Shown one piece after another: positions 31,231 to 43,142 of a DNA stretch of 64,000 nt. Each line of letters opens with the position of its first letter. Within the stretch, counting starts at the first letter, position 1. Position numbers and translations under genes: made by a program. The stretch covers positions 40,121,832 to 40,185,831 of the forward strand of contig CM057843.1 of NCBI GenBank assembly GCA_030068075.1. The letters run 5' to 3'. The notes beneath the pieces are model-generated. The model did not search any database, had not been told where the DNA came from, and worked only from the letters and a program-made list of their open reading frames with translations. Origin of the DNA: Paguma larvata. Taxonomy: Eukaryota > Chordata > Mammalia > Carnivora > Viverridae.

Positions 31231-31924
31231 CTTCCCCCACCCTCAGTCATGTGATCCGGAAGAAGCTGATGGCACCCCAGGATCCAGAGAGGGATCCAGG
31301 CAAAGCATCGCATCTTCTCTTCACCCATCCCCTCCCCCACTGCCATCTCCATCCCCAGCCACTACAGAGATTCGTTCAGCGTTGGGCCTGTGACCCAGCG
31401 TCAGTTAAATCGGGGCTTTCCTGGCATGACCAGGAGACGGGCCGTTCTTTCCGGTGAGACTGGGAAGCACAGAACATAGTTTCAGGAGTACAAGCTTCAG
31501 GAATGGAGCTGAAGCAAAGAAAAGCAAAGCCAGGCAGCTTGCATACGAGGATTTGGATTCAGCCTAGCCCGAAGCTGGAATTTTTGCAGACATGGGGACA
31601 AAATATTTTTTGAGATTGGTTCAGTGTGGATACGTCGAGCTTCGATAAGGTAACAGCTAACTTTGGGGACCAACAAAAAGAGAAAAGAAAAGATTTCAGC
31701 TTTGATAAACATCCTTAGAATTCTGCAATCAGAAAATCGAAAGAGTCGATGTGAATTCTGGCATGCACACACATCATACACATCATTTCAAAAAATAGCG
31801 TTTCCAGAAAATAACGTTTTGAATCTGAATTACTGTCAGAGGTGAGAAGTACACCACCATTTCTCTCTGAACGTCCAGCTACTTGTGACTGAGAATCCCT
31901 GACGGATATACTGTGTTGTGTTTT
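31231..31924. other. Intergenic spacer
   Basis: Nothing recognised. AT-rich from 31600. Confidence 0.4.
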
Positions 31925-32085
31925 TCTGTCGCTAATGTCCTACTTGAGCCGACAGGATGGAAGCTTCTGGAAGGCAGGGACCACAACCTCTTGCCTTTGT
32001 GCTCCCCCAGCACCAAGCACAGGGCCAGCCCCGCGTAGACGCTCTGAGATGAGGGTCTGGATCAGAGAACTGTCTGAATGAGGAG
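31925..32085 (+). mobile_element. L2/MIR-type 3' fragment
   Basis: AGGATGGAAGCTTCTGGAAGGCAGGGACC and CCAGCACCAAGCACAGGGCCAGC are typical. Confidence 0.6.
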
Positions 32086-32989
32086 TGAACGCTCTCGCTG
32101 TCCCAGCCCGGGCGGGAGGCACCCCAGGGTCCTGAGACCCCCACCTTCTCTCCAGGCCTGACCTGGCAATGTGGAGCCCTACCCTGGGCTTCCCGCCTGC
32201 CACACCCAGCCAGCGGCTCTGGCTCCGGAGTCAGCAGGGGCCAGAAAACGGTGATTTGCCCAGATTGCAAAAGTCTGTGTCCACATGGATACGTCTAAGA
32301 CACAATGTGAGGCTTAGAGAGACTTCCAGGCACGCTGGCCAGCGTCTGGACCGGCGCCAGTGACATCTGGGCCTCAGCTTCTGCGAGCCGTGTTGGGGGT
32401 GGAGGCTGAGGAGAGGCGCCAAAAAAACAAGCAGCTTGGGAAACCAGCAACGGGGGGGGGGGGGTGCCTGATCCCGGGAGGGGGAGGAGGAACCAGAACG
32501 AGAGGCCAGGCTCAGGGGGGGGCCCTACAGCCCGGGGGGTCAGGGAGGCCTTCAGTATCCTCCCATCCGTTTCTGGGATCGGCCTCCAAATCTCAGGGCT
32601 CTAGCACACCGGAGGTGTGGGTCTCATTCACACCGAGCTCCTGCAGGCTGGACAGCTCCCCAGGTCAGCTGTCCTCCCTACGGTGGCCCGCTGATCCAGG
32701 CTGCTTCCTTCTGGAGGCTCCTCCCTTTCAAGCCATGGCCTCTGGAGTCACCACTCATGGGAGAGAGAGAAGAGGAGGGTCGGATACCAGCACCTAAATG
32801 CTTTGGTCCAGAAGCGACATGTGTCCCTTCCATTCACAGCCCACTGATCAGAGTTAGTCGCTCGGCCCCAACCTGACTGCAAGGAAGGCTGGGAAGCGTG
32901 GGAGCACACGGCTCGTCAGTGAGGGTTGAGCGCCTCTGTCACACAGGGCGTCCCAGGGAATAGGGACGCAGAGGCAGACAGGGATTGGC
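32086..32989. other. Intergenic spacer
   Basis: No gene recognised. Includes a G13 run at 32453-32465. Confidence 0.4.
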
Positions 32990-33215
32990 AGACTTCGAAG
33001 CTGGATATCCCGGTTCAAGCACAACCTCCTCCAATCATTGGCTATGTGACCTGGAGAAAGTTCATTTCTCTGAGCTTTGCTTTTCTCATCTGTAAAACAG
33101 GGATAAAAGGATAGTCCCTACGTCATTAGATGGTCGAGAAGATTAATCGGATAGTGCCCATAAAAAGTACTTAGGAATGCCCAGCACGCGGGAAGCACTA
33201 AAAAACGCACACTAT
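32990..33215 (+). mobile_element. MIR SINE
   Basis: ATTGGCTATGTGACCTGGAGAAAGTTC, CTCATCTGTAAAACAGGGATAAAAGG and CACGCGGGAAGCAC are in MIR order, nearly full length. Confidence 0.88.
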
Positions 33216-33586
33216 TTAATGAGTCTCAATTTGCTTAGAAAAAGTTGAAGAGGCTGAACATATGATTGAAAAATCTAGCTGAGACGGCTGGCCGTGCCCT
33301 CCCAGTTAAGGCCAGAGTGCCCTGGTCTCCTTCCCTCCCCTCTAGAAGGATCTGTGAGGAGCCGCGGTGTGTGGGAATGCTGCCCTCACTCCCAAGGCGC
33401 GTCTATCTGAGGCCTTGGTGCTAGTTGTGGGGAGAAAGCCTGGGTCTTCAGTTGAGAGAATTCCAAACATTGTGAGCAGATGAGAAAGAGGGGGACCTGC
33501 CCCCCCCAGACCTTGCTCTTGCTCCTGTTTATGGCGAACAGGATGCTCAGAGAATGGAAGACCTCGGTGTGGATATTAAGATCGTT
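33216..33586. other. Intergenic spacer
   Basis: Nothing recognised. Confidence 0.4.
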
Positions 33587-33798
33587 GGGGCGCGTGGGTG
33601 GCTTAGTCAGTTAAGCATCTGACTTCAGCTCAGGTCATGATCTCACAGTTTGTGGGTTCGAGCCCCGCATCAGGTTCCGTGCTGACAGCTCGGAGCCTGA
33701 AACCTGCTTCAGATTCTGTATCTCCCTGTTTCGCTGCCCCTCCCCACTCGCACTCACTCTGTCTCTCTTTCTCTCCCTCGAAAAAATAAATAAACATT
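33587..33798 (+). mobile_element. CAN-SINE, left arm of an inverted pair
   Basis: Head GGGGCGCGTGGGTGGCTTAG to tail AAAAAATAAATAAACATT. The tail is duplicated at 34023-34040, after the antisense copy. Confidence 0.95.
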
Positions 33799-34021
33799 TT
33801 TATTTTTATTATTTTTTTAAAGTTTATTCATTTTTGAGACAGAGAGAGACAGAGCATGAGTATGGGAGGGGCAGAGAGAGAAGGGGACACAGAATCCGAA
33901 GCAGGCCCCAGGCTCCAAGCTGTCAGCACAGATCCCGACGCGGTGCTCGAACTCACGGACCGCGAGATCATGACCTGAGCCGAAGTCTGACGCTCAACTG
34001 ACTGAGCCACCCAGGTGCCCC
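33799..34021 (-). mobile_element. CAN-SINE, right arm of an inverted pair
   Basis: Antisense copy with head GGGGCACCTGGGTGGCTCAG on the minus strand. It inserted in the tail of the 33587 copy: the 18 bases AAAAAATAAATAAACATT at 33781-33798 recur at 34023-34040. Confidence 0.95.
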
Positions 34022-34040
34022 TAAAAAATAAATAAACATT

Positions 34041-34685
34041 AAAAAATTAAAAAAAAAAAAAGATCCCTGAAAAGCTTCTTGGAAGAGGCCAGATTTAAGC
34101 AAGTGCCTAGAAGGAGAGGGCCCTGGGGAGGGAGGGAGCGGCGGCTGAGTGAGGTGGAAAGCAACTTCGGAGACAGAGAAAAACCGAAAGATGCCCAGAC
34201 TGGGGATGGGGTTTGTCACATCCGAACAGCCCCCTACAGTTTACAGGGCAGGCTCACGGGACTGGTTACAATTCAGCGGGGCTCAGTGGCAGGAACGGCA
34301 AACTCCGAACTCTTCTTTCCAGTGGCCAGTTGTCGCTGGGAAACAGCCGCTGAGCCAGGGCCCCACTTCCCAGGCTCCCCTGCATCTCGCTGTGGCCCCG
34401 TGACAGGTCCTTGCCAGTGGAACGTGAGTGCACGTAGAGCACGTTGCCCGTGTCCCGAGGCGTTTGCCAGGAGGTTCTGCTTTCCACGGGGTTTCTTTCC
34501 CCTCCTCCCAGGTGGGCACCGAGGATGACAGATTGAGAGATGGTGGATCCTCCAAACGCAAGAAGCCTGATCTCTAAATGGCTGCATCGGAGGAAAGCCA
34601 GGAGCAGCCTCTGTGAACCGTATGTGCGTGAGAAAGAAACACAATGTATCTGTGGGGTTCATTGTGATAGCAACTAGCCTAGTCT
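34041..34685. other. Intergenic spacer
   Basis: Nothing recognised beyond an A-rich start left from the SINE tail. Confidence 0.4.
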
Positions 34686-34902
34686 CTTTTTAAAAGAAAA
34701 TTTTTTAAGTTTGTTTATTTTGAGAGAAAGAGAGAAAAAAAAAACACGAATGGGGAAGGGGCAGAGTGAGAGGGAGAGAAAGAATCCCAAGCAGGTTCTG
34801 CACTGTCAGGGCGGAGCCCCATGAGGGCCTCGAACTCACAAACTGAGATCACGACCTGAGCAGAAGTCGGAAACTTGACCGGTGAGCCACTCAGCTTCCC
34901 CC
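34686..34902 (-). mobile_element. CAN-SINE
   Basis: Antisense copy, head GGGGGAAGCTGAGTGGCTCA on the minus strand, diverged head, GA-rich middle and T-rich left end. Confidence 0.9.
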
Positions 34903-35844
34903 AACAGCATTGTCTTGAAGCCTAGTAGGTACACCTTTCCTTGAAAGGGTGTGAGAGGCATAGTACAGAGGGGCGACAGCCCCCCTTGACACACCCACTG
35001 CCCCCCACATTCCTTCTGCCTAGCAATGGGGCAGCCCCTGTGCCTCCCTTTCCCCCTCCCCTCGCACACCCTTCCAGATGGAACAAAGACCGAATCCAGG
35101 ATGGGTGGAGTCTTGGTTTGTCCAGTTTTCTGCTTCTTGAGAATCTTGCCCTAGAGCATGACGTGGAGATTTTGGCCTGCGCAAGAGGCATGGGCAGGTG
35201 GTCCACTGGGTGGGGAGACGTGAAGAAATGGGGCTGGGGAACCCACGGTGGGGGTGGCGGTCGGTGGGGGGCGAGCGGAAAGCCGGCCCAGGAGCGTGGC
35301 TGTGACATTCTGAGCCAAGTAAGTCCCAGGGGTTTCTGCCTCCATCTCCTCCCTGCAGGCTCGGTAAGGACCAGAGGCCGGGGTGGCTTCTCGTAGGGAG
35401 GGCAGAATTTGCCACGGAGGCCGGCTTCTCTGTCCACAGAGGGCCATACACTCCTCGCAGGCCAGGGTGGCAGCCCCCCGCCCTCCGAGGGGCTGGGTGG
35501 ATAAGGCGGCTTACCAGCTCGGAAGATTGCGGAAGGAGACCCGGGAGCCCTTTCCCACGGCCCCAGTTTTGGCCCCGGCCTGCCCTTCCTCTCCTAGGAG
35601 GGGTGCTGAGGAAGGACCTCCCTTCTTAGGAACAGGATACAGAAAGGAGGCCGGTCTTCCATGCTCTCTGTTCATCTGACCTCCGTGTTTCACACCCTCT
35701 CAGACCCTCTGCAGTTGCCTGCAAACGAGTGACAGCTCACCCAGTCACTTCTCCACACCTAGAGCCTCCCGAAGGTCTGTCCGTTCTGTCACTGTTCTGG
35801 CTTTCAGCTCCGTTGCCGGCTCCAGAAAATGAAGAAAAAAAAAA
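34903..35844. other. Intergenic spacer
   Basis: About 0.9 kb without a recognised gene or repeat. Confidence 0.4.
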
Positions 35845-36106
35845 AAAAACCCACACGAAATACTTTGGAATAAGTTTCACAAAAGATGTGTAAGACCTGT
35901 GCGCCAAGGGCTACAAAATATTGCCAAAAGAAATTCGGAATTCAAGACCGAAAGAAATGACGACAGACTTCATGGGTCAGCAAGGGCTCAATACTGGGGA
36001 CCAATATCGAGGTATCTGTTCTCTTCAAAATGATCTTTAGAGGCAACCCAATTTCAAGCATAATTCCAGCAGATTCTTTTGTAGAAATGGACATGTTGAC
36101 CCAAAC

Positions 36107-36143
36107 TTTTTTTTTAATTTTTATTTTATTTTATATATATATA

Positions 36144-36179
<36 letters not shown>

Positions 36180-36356
36180 TGGGAGAGAGAGATGGAGCAC
36201 GAGCGGGGAAGGGGCAGAGAGACACAAAATCCAAAGCAGGCTCCAGGCTCTGAGCTATCAGTACACGGCCCGATGCAGGGCCTGAACCCATGAACTGTGA
36301 GATCATGACCTGAGCCAAAGTTGGACACTCAACCGACTGAGGCACTCAGGCGGCCC
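36107..36356 (-). mobile_element. CAN-SINE with AT microsatellite tail
   Basis: Antisense copy whose tail (left) carries (TA)n at 36133-36162 beside T runs. Head GGCCGCCTGAGTGCCTCAGT on the minus strand. Confidence 0.92.
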
Positions 36357-36540
36357 AGACCTGAAAATTTTTATGGAAATGTAAAGGACCTGGACGATTC
36401 AAAGCTTCTTGAAAAACAACAAAATTAAAGAATTTACCCACCTGACTTCATGATTTATTATAAGGCTAGAGTAACTGAGGCATTGCGGTATGATCACACT
36501 GACCAACAAATCGATCCATGGACTAGAAGAGAGAACCCAG

Positions 36541-36740
36541 GGGACACCTGGGGGCCTCAGTCTGTTAAGTGTCCGACTTCAGCTCAGGTCATGATCTCAG
36601 CGTTCGTTGAGTTCCAGTCCCGTGTCAGGCTCTGTGCTGACAGCTGGGAGCCTGGACCTGCTTCAGATTCTGTGTCTCCCTCTTTCTTTGACCCTCCCCA
36701 ACTCACGCTAGGTCTCTGTCTCAAAAATACATAAACATAA
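36541..36740 (+). mobile_element. CAN-SINE
   Basis: Perfect 11-bp target duplication AGAGAACCCAG at 36530-36540 and 36741-36751. Head GGGGACACCTGGGGGCCTCA. Confidence 0.95.
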
Positions 36741-36828
36741 AGAGAACCCAGAAATAGGCCAATAATTAAACAATCATTTGATTTTGTTATACAACCACCA
36801 AAGCATTTCAATGGAAAGGGGAAGTTTT

Positions 36829-37044
36829 TTTCTTTTGTTTTTTTAATTTTATTAATGTTTGTTCATTTTTTAGAGAGAGTGTGAGCAGCAGAGGGGCAGA
36901 GAGAGGGAGATACAGAATCCCAGGCAGGTGCCAGGCTCTAAACTATCAGCACCGAGCCCAATGTGGGGCTTGAATTCATGAACTGCGAGATCATGACCTC
37001 AGCCGAAGTCAGCCACTTAACCGACTGACCACCCAGGTGCCCCC
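36829..37044 (-). mobile_element. CAN-SINE
   Basis: Antisense copy with T-rich left end and head GGGGCACCTGGGTGGTCAGT on the minus strand. GGAAGTTTT and GCAAGTTTT flank it. Confidence 0.93.
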
Positions 37045-38258
37045 GCAAGTTTTCTCAACACATGGTGCTAGAACCAGCTATCCATATGGAAAAAGATAAA
37101 CTTCAACCCCTCCTTCGCACCACCCACAAAAATTGATTTTAAATGAATGATAGACCTCAATCAAAAGCTAAACCATAAAGCTTCTAGAAGAAAATGTAGG
37201 AGAATATCTTTGAGACTTAGCAGTAGACAAAGGTATCTCAAAGTAGAACACAGAAAACAACTATTTTTAAAAGACCGATAATTATACTTCATCAAAATAA
37301 AGAAATACACCATTAAGAAAATGGTAGCAAGCCTCAGACTGGAAGAAGATATTTACAAAACATGTCTGACAAAGCGCATGTACACAGAATATATAAAGAA
37401 CCCCTGCAACTCCCTAATAAAAAGATAAAGAACACAATTCCTAAAATAGACAAAAGATTTGAATAAAAACTTCACAAAGGGAAATATTCAGATGGCCACG
37501 AAGCATAGGAAAAAATGCTTAACATCATTAGTCATTAGGAATATGCAGAATAAAACCACAATGAGACACTGGCATATACCTACCAGAATAGCTAAAATTA
37601 AAGACTGACAGCATCAAATGTTGGCAAGGATGTGGAGCAGTCGGAATTCTTGTGCATCGCTAGAAGACACATAAAACGGTACAGCCACTCTGGATAAAGA
37701 TCTGGTAGTTTCTTAAAACAAAACCTATCCTAGCAATTCTCCGTCTCGGGATTCCCTTAAGAGAAAGGAAAACCTATGTCCACACGCACACAAAATATGC
37801 CCCTGAGAACGTTCAGAGCTGCTTTATTCGTAATAGCTACAAACTAGAAACAATTCTGATAACTATGACAGAAGAATAAATAATTCTTCTGATATAATCA
37901 CATAATGGGATTTACTTAGCAATGAAAAGAATTAACTACCTACACACGCGGCACCGCAACGACTCTCCCACTGTGCTGAGAGACAGAAGCTCGACACACG
38001 AAAGTACATATAATACGATTTGATTCATTTGAAGTCCTAGAATCGGTTAAACGGATCTCTGGTGAAAATATTAGAATAAGGGTTACCCGGGCAGGGGGAA
38101 GAAGAGACTAGAAAGAAGCATGGGGGATGATAATGATGTACTCTATCTTCACAGGGGGTTGAGTTATGTAAGTACAGGCATTTGTCAAAATTCACTCATA
38201 CTGGAGATTCAGGTATAATTAAGATCTGTGCATTTCTTGTATATAAATTTCACCTTAT

Positions 38259-38470
38259 GGGCGCCTGGGTGGCTCAGCGGGTTGGGCAGCTGAGGTCACG
38301 ATCTCATGGTTCGTAGGTTGGAGTCCCGCATCGGGCTCTATGCTGACAGCTCAAAGCCTGAAGCCTGCTTTAGATTTTGTGTGTCTCCATCTTTCTCTCT
38401 CTCTCTGCCCGTCCCCTACTCTCTCTCTCTCTCTCTCTCTCTCTCAAAAATAAACATTAAATTTTTTAAA
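38259..38470 (+). mobile_element. CAN-SINE with deletion in the tRNA-like part
   Basis: Head GGGCGCCTGGGTGGCTCAGC. About 20 bases are missing after CGGGTTGGGC relative to other copies. Target ATAAATTTCACCTTA at 38242 and ATAAATTTTACCTAA at 38471. Confidence 0.93.
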
Positions 38471-38842
38471 ATAAATTTTACCTAAAAAAGACAAACAAAT
38501 ATTGAAGTCTACTTAATTGTATATATCCTGAAGTGTTTAGGTGTCTACTGGTGTCTACAACTTCCTAAAAAGATGGAATAATAGGAGGACGAGTGGGTGG
38601 GCGGGAAGATGGATGGAGAAAGATGCACAGATACATGATGAAGCCAACAGGGGAAAATGTTAACTGTAGAATCTGGTTGGTATATGAGTGCTCACATATA
38701 ACTCTTTCAAATTTTCTGCATGTTTGACATGTTTCTTAATAAAGTGTTTTCAGGGAAAGGCAAAACAATTGTTGATTGCTGTAACTTCAGCACCTAGAAC
38801 AGTGCCACAGTGTGCATTAGGTGCTCAATAAATGCTTGTAGA

Positions 38843-39107
38843 GAGGAAAGAAGGGAGGGAGGGAGGGAGGGAGGAAAGGAGGAAGAAAGAAAGAAAGAAA
38901 GGAAGGAAGGAAGGGAGGGAGGGAGGGAGGGAGGGAGGAAAGGAGGAAGAAAGAAAGAAAGAAAGAAAGAGAGAAGGAAAGAGAGAAGGAAGGAAAGAAA
39001 GAAGGAAAGAAAGAAAGAAAGAGAAGGAAAGAAAAGAAAGAAAGAAAAAGAAAGAAAGAAAAAGAAAGAAAGAAAGAAAGAAAGAGAAAGAAAGAAAGAA
39101 AGAAGGA

Positions 39108-39159
<52 letters not shown>

Positions 39160-39242
39160 AAAGGAAGGAAGGAAGGAAGGAAGGGAGAAAGGAAGGAAAG
39201 GAAGGGAGGGAGGGAGGGAGGAAGAAAGGGGGAGAGAAAGAA
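38843..39242 (+). repeat. Polypurine (GAAA/GGAA/GGGA)n tract
   Basis: About 400 bases with almost no pyrimidine on the + strand, made of GAAA, GGAA, GGGA and GAGA blocks. GGGAGG modules recur at 38853-38878 and 38910-38945, which suggests internal duplication. Confidence 0.97.
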
Positions 39243-39281
39243 GGCAAGGAGACAACTTCAATTAGAAAATACAAGCAGTCT

Positions 39282-39447
39282 GGGCCACCCGGGTGGCTCA
39301 GTCAGTTAAGCATCCGACTCTTGATTTCGGCTCAGGTCATGCTCTCACATTTTATGATATCAAGCCCTGTGTCGAGCTCTGTGCTGACAATGCAGAGCCT
39401 GCTTGAGATTTTCTCTCTCCCAAAATAAACAAAAATAAACTTTAAAA
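39282..39447 (+). mobile_element. CAN-SINE, shortened
   Basis: GGGCCACCCGGGTGGCTCAG head, short CT part and AAAATAAACAAAAATAAAC tail. AAATACAAGCAGT and AATAGAAGCAGT flank it. Confidence 0.93.
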
Positions 39448-39774
39448 AGGAATAGAAGCAGTTTCTCGGGAGTACCCTCACCTTCCCATCCCCCCACCTG
39501 TACCATGTTCTCTTTCCCCTTATGACAGTTGGAAGAGTGTCCCTGCTCTGCTCCAGGACCATTTGCCCCACACGAGGCTGGCGCCAGCTCCCCTTACCTT
39601 CTCAAGAACTGGACTCCTGAAAAGTTCTATCCTTTCTGGCACCAGCAGTTCCTCCTCTGAATCAGATCATTTCATTTGCCTCTACTGTCTCTCGTCTTTT
39701 CAGACTCCTCCTCCTTGACCCCATACCCACGTCCAACTACTGTGCCATTTCTTTGTTCCAGTGGTTCTGCCGAT
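39448..39774. other. Intergenic spacer
   Basis: Nothing recognised. Confidence 0.4.
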
Positions 39775-40070
39775 ATGCTCTATTCTATTAATTGAGTTTT
39801 GGATATTAAGTCAACCTCATACTAGGATAAATCCCACTTGATCACGGCGTGTAATCCTTCGGATATGTCGCTGGGTTTGGTTCGTTAGTGTTTTGTTGAG
39901 GGTTTTTACATCTATAGTCATTATTGGTCTCTAGTTTTCTCTTGTATTGAATTTTGCTTGGTTTTGCTCTCAGGGTAATGCTGGCCCCAGAGAATGAGCT
40001 GGGAAGTGAATAGTTTCTTTCTGACTAATCTTTTGCTCCAACTTATCTCTTGATCTTTACAACACTCAGA
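39775..40070 (-). mobile_element. L1 ORF2 fragment
   Basis: GGATAAATCCCACTTGATCACGG, TGTTTTGTTGAGGGTTTTTACATCTATAG and CTCAGGGTAATGCTGGCC are antisense ORF2 landmarks. Confidence 0.85.
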
Positions 40071-40089
40071 AAAAAACCAAGGCCGGGGA

Positions 40090-40300
40090 AGGTTTATCTG
40101 GGGTTCTCGGCTTAAGCATGCATCACAATGAACTGGGAACTTGTTCAAAGCAGATTCCTGTGTCGTGGCTCCAGAGATTCTGACTCAGAAAGTCTGCAGC
40201 AGGGCCGGGGATTCTATATTTCCAACGAGCACCCCCAAGAGATTCTGGGATAAGTTGCCCTCTTATTTCGCTTTAAGGAACACTGACGCAGCTAAGTAGC
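40090..40300 (-). mobile_element. MER5A-like hAT relic
   Basis: GCATGCATCACAATGAACTGGGAACTTGTTCAAAGCAGATTCCTG and CCAGAGATTCTGACTCAGAA fit MER5A. Orientation is uncertain. Confidence 0.65.
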
Positions 40301-40819
40301 CCCAGAGGATGGGCTGGAAAAGTCATGTTTTTTCATACAGGTGTCTCCGAGCCTTCTGTGTGTTCAGTGTCGAAGGGGGAAGCTGGAGCATGCACTGTTT
40401 CCCAAACTTATTTGCCCACAAAATTTTTTCGTTTTGGAGAAATACATATAGGACTGATGTTCCCCGGAGCACACTTTGGGAAACACGGCCCCCAGGATTA
40501 TTCAAATGTCTCTCTGAGCTCTCATGGGGCTTTGTTCTGAGCATGCACCCCTTTGGTTGGCAGCTGGTCTGCTGGGACCCCCATTAGGGCTAGATGAGTT
40601 GGGCATTTGCCTCAGTAGCAGTATCTCAGGAGGTACCAACAAACTCAACAATCAAGATGTGTTGGTATCTGGCAGCTAGGTCAACCAGTTAGCCCATCAG
40701 GCAGCCAGCGAGAGATGGGGGAGTGTAATAGCATGGCAGGGGTATAGTGACCACTGTGAGTGGGGCCAAGAGCCAGGGTCTGCCGGGGGGACCCAGCCCT
40801 AGGGCAGTGGGATAGTGAA
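40301..40819. other. Intergenic spacer
   Basis: Nothing recognised, except that AACACGGCCCCCAGG near 40480 could be another short relic. Confidence 0.35.
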
Positions 40820-40945
40820 GTCAGCCCTGTGGTCTGTCTCCCCCACGGACTGTGACTCCCTCCAAGGTAGGGGCAGGTCTTCCTCACCTCCGAATCCACT
40901 GTGCCTGGAACACAGACTTGTTCGACCCCCTCAAAGGAGAACACA
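40820..40945 (+). mobile_element. L2/MIR-type fragment
   Basis: ACTGTGACTCCCTCCAAGGTAGGGGCAGGTC and CCACTGTGCCTGGAACACAG. Confidence 0.6.
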
Positions 40946-42365
40946 AGGATGATGCCAAGTGTACTTACCTCCCAGCCCCTGCTTGGATGTCGCACCAGCA
41001 CTAGGCACGAGACTAAGCCAACACACATCTTGAGATGGTGGAGTAGATTTCACGTAGAAAGCTTCTCTGAGCCGTCTCCTGGTGATGCCTTGATTCGGAT
41101 GTCCTCCTAAATCCAAATTGGGGGCAGGGGGCTGGGTGCCAGAGAATTTCTGGAAAAAGTCTGTCCTTTCCCGAATACCCTTCCTCTCTGTTTCCAACAG
41201 AGCTTGACCTTGAATGTGCAAGTGCTACTATTCAAAAAAGTTGGGCCCGGGCCTGATCGGGCTGGCACTAGAGGTTTGTGATTTGTGTAATCATCGTGGC
41301 CTGATGGGGCTCTGTAGCTGGGAGGCCCTGAGCTTGGAAAAAAAAATCTGAAAGCCAGAAGCAGTTGCCCGGGGACACTTTCCCGGGCCCGCCCTTCAGG
41401 CTGGTTCCAGAACATTCCCCCTACCTCAACCCTCCTCATTTCTGTGTCTCGTTAGAAGGACTTTCTACGTCTCCTGTTTCTTCTTTAGAATTTCCATTTC
41501 TTTCTTTTAAGAACTATAAAAATCTCGTCAATTCGTTGGCGACCACAGGAACAAGAACAGGGTTCCATTTAAAAAAAAAAAAACTGGTGTCAAAAAGTTA
41601 TTACAGCGGCTCCACATTGATCTGTTAAGAGAGGAAACATTTGCACTCTTAGGCAACATCCAACTGCAGATAAGCCTCCAGCTGATTATAGAAGATTTTC
41701 TTCTGTGCAAAAAAAAAAAAAGCTGATTCCCCATGACCCCTGCTTGTCAACACCTCCTAAGTTCCCTTAGTGTTGCTTCATAACCTCACAATTACAGCGA
41801 TGTCTTCTGGGAATTAGGCTTTATAATAACGTGATTGTGCTAAACAAATAAACTTCAGAAAGTAGGGCAAGTGAGAGGCCGGGGACTCTGCATGGACATG
41901 CAGGCTTGAGGATTTGCCGGAAGGCTAGTTCTTAGGGACGGTGGAATTGCTCCTAGCTTTAGCATGTGGGCTCTCAAACAAATGTCATTTTCAGAGCGGG
42001 GAACTGAGACCTGAGGTGGGAGAGACAGCCGATTTGTCTGTATTTACACAGCGTCAAAGCAAAGCTTAGGACATAGGACTCCAGACACCGGAAACTGTCT
42101 CTCTTTTCCTTCCCACTCCCAGGACCCAGCTCCGCCGCTCTCATCCCCTCCCTGCCAGGGAAGGCAGAGAAAAACCTGACAGCAGGTAGCAGAGCCTGTG
42201 TAGGAGAGAGATTCCGCCATTTTTCTCTCCTCAATCAGTCATCTGCATTTTAAAGCCGTTTATCTTTATTGTGCTGTGAAAGTCTCTGTGCCAAGTGAAT
42301 TTCAGGCAGGTGGGAAGGGAGGGGGAGGAAGGCAGAGGACGCCAAAGTCACACCTGGGGCCAGGC
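40946..42365. other. Intergenic spacer
   Basis: About 1.4 kb. No exon-like frame or repeat I can name. Confidence 0.4.
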
Positions 42366-42366
42366 G

Positions 42367-42775
42367 GCAGTTCTCACCCTTGGCTACACGCTAGGATCAC
42401 CTGAGGTCACTTTAAAAGTCCCGAGGTCCAGGCCACACTCGGGACCAATCACATTAGACTCTCCAAGACTGAATTCAGGCATGGGGATTTTTTATTTTTT
42501 ATTTTTATTTATTTATTATTTTTTGAGAGAGAGACAGAGAGCAAGCTGGGGAGGGGCAGAGAGAGAGGGAGGGAGACACGGAATCCGAAGCAGGCTCCAG
42601 GCTCCGAGCTGTTAGCACAGAGCCTGATGTGGGGCTGGAACTCATGGGCTGTGAGATTATGACCTGAGCCGAAGTCAAGAGTTGGATGCTTAACCAACTG
42701 AGCCACCCAGGCGCCCCTATTTTTATTTTTTATTAAACTCCCAACATACGGCCAAGTGTGGGAACCAAAGCAGTA
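42367..42775 (+). mobile_element. MER5A-like hAT relic split by a CAN-SINE
   Basis: GCAGTTCTCACCCTTGGCTACACGCTAGGATCACCTGAGG is the MER5A left end. After the SINE, CATACGGCCAAGTGTGGGAACC is the opposite terminal inverted region. Confidence 0.8.
42489..42717 (-). mobile_element. CAN-SINE
   Basis: Antisense copy with T-rich left end and head GGGGCGCCTGGGTGGCTCAG on the minus strand, inserted in MER5A. Confidence 0.94.
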
Positions 42776-43142
42776 AAACCATAGTGAATCAGATGACACC
42801 AACAGAGGCACAGCACAGCCGTGGTGTGATGGTGGGTGTCCACCCTTAGTGGGGACAAGGCAGTGTGATCTTGTACAGGGGGTCTTGGGCCCTCGCCTTC
42901 GCCGCTCCCTGTCGCCAGAGGGAATCCTCATCACAGAGGCGGGGGTTGGCCGAGGCGAGCTCTGCCCGGGCCAGGGTTCCACTGGGTGCTCTCTGTGCGT
43001 GGCCTCATTTCCCCGCAGGTGCCCGACCAGCCAGGTGCCATCGGTGCCTGCTCCTTGACGATGACAAAGCGGAGGCTTGCTTAGACAGCACCGGAACACA
43101 GGTCCGTGTGACTCCTAAGCCTATCTTCCAGGAAATATTTTT
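42776..43142. other. Intergenic spacer
   Basis: Nothing recognised. Confidence 0.4.

Larger units (their letters stand above)
35845..38757 (+). mobile_element. Old L1 copy, 3' part of ORF2 and 3' UTR, split by four CAN-SINEs
   Basis: Landmarks run in order on + strand: TTTCAAGCATAATTCCAGCAG, CACCTGACTTCATGATTTATTATAAGGCTA, ATAGACCTCAATCAAAAGC, AAGCATAGGAAAAAATGCTTAACATCATTAG, GGATGTGGAGCAGTCGGAATTC, GCTGCTTTATTCGTAATAGC, and a 3' UTR ending CTTAATAAAGTG. About 2 kb of L1 remains after subtracting the SINEs. ORF2 is broken by many stops, so it is inactive. Confidence 0.88.

Noticed and set aside
38794..39274. Long open frames on both strands (about 150-200 codons)
   Set aside because: They are translations of the polypurine tract into Lys/Glu/Arg or Phe/Leu/Ser repeats. 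Low complexity keeps stops away; they are not genes.
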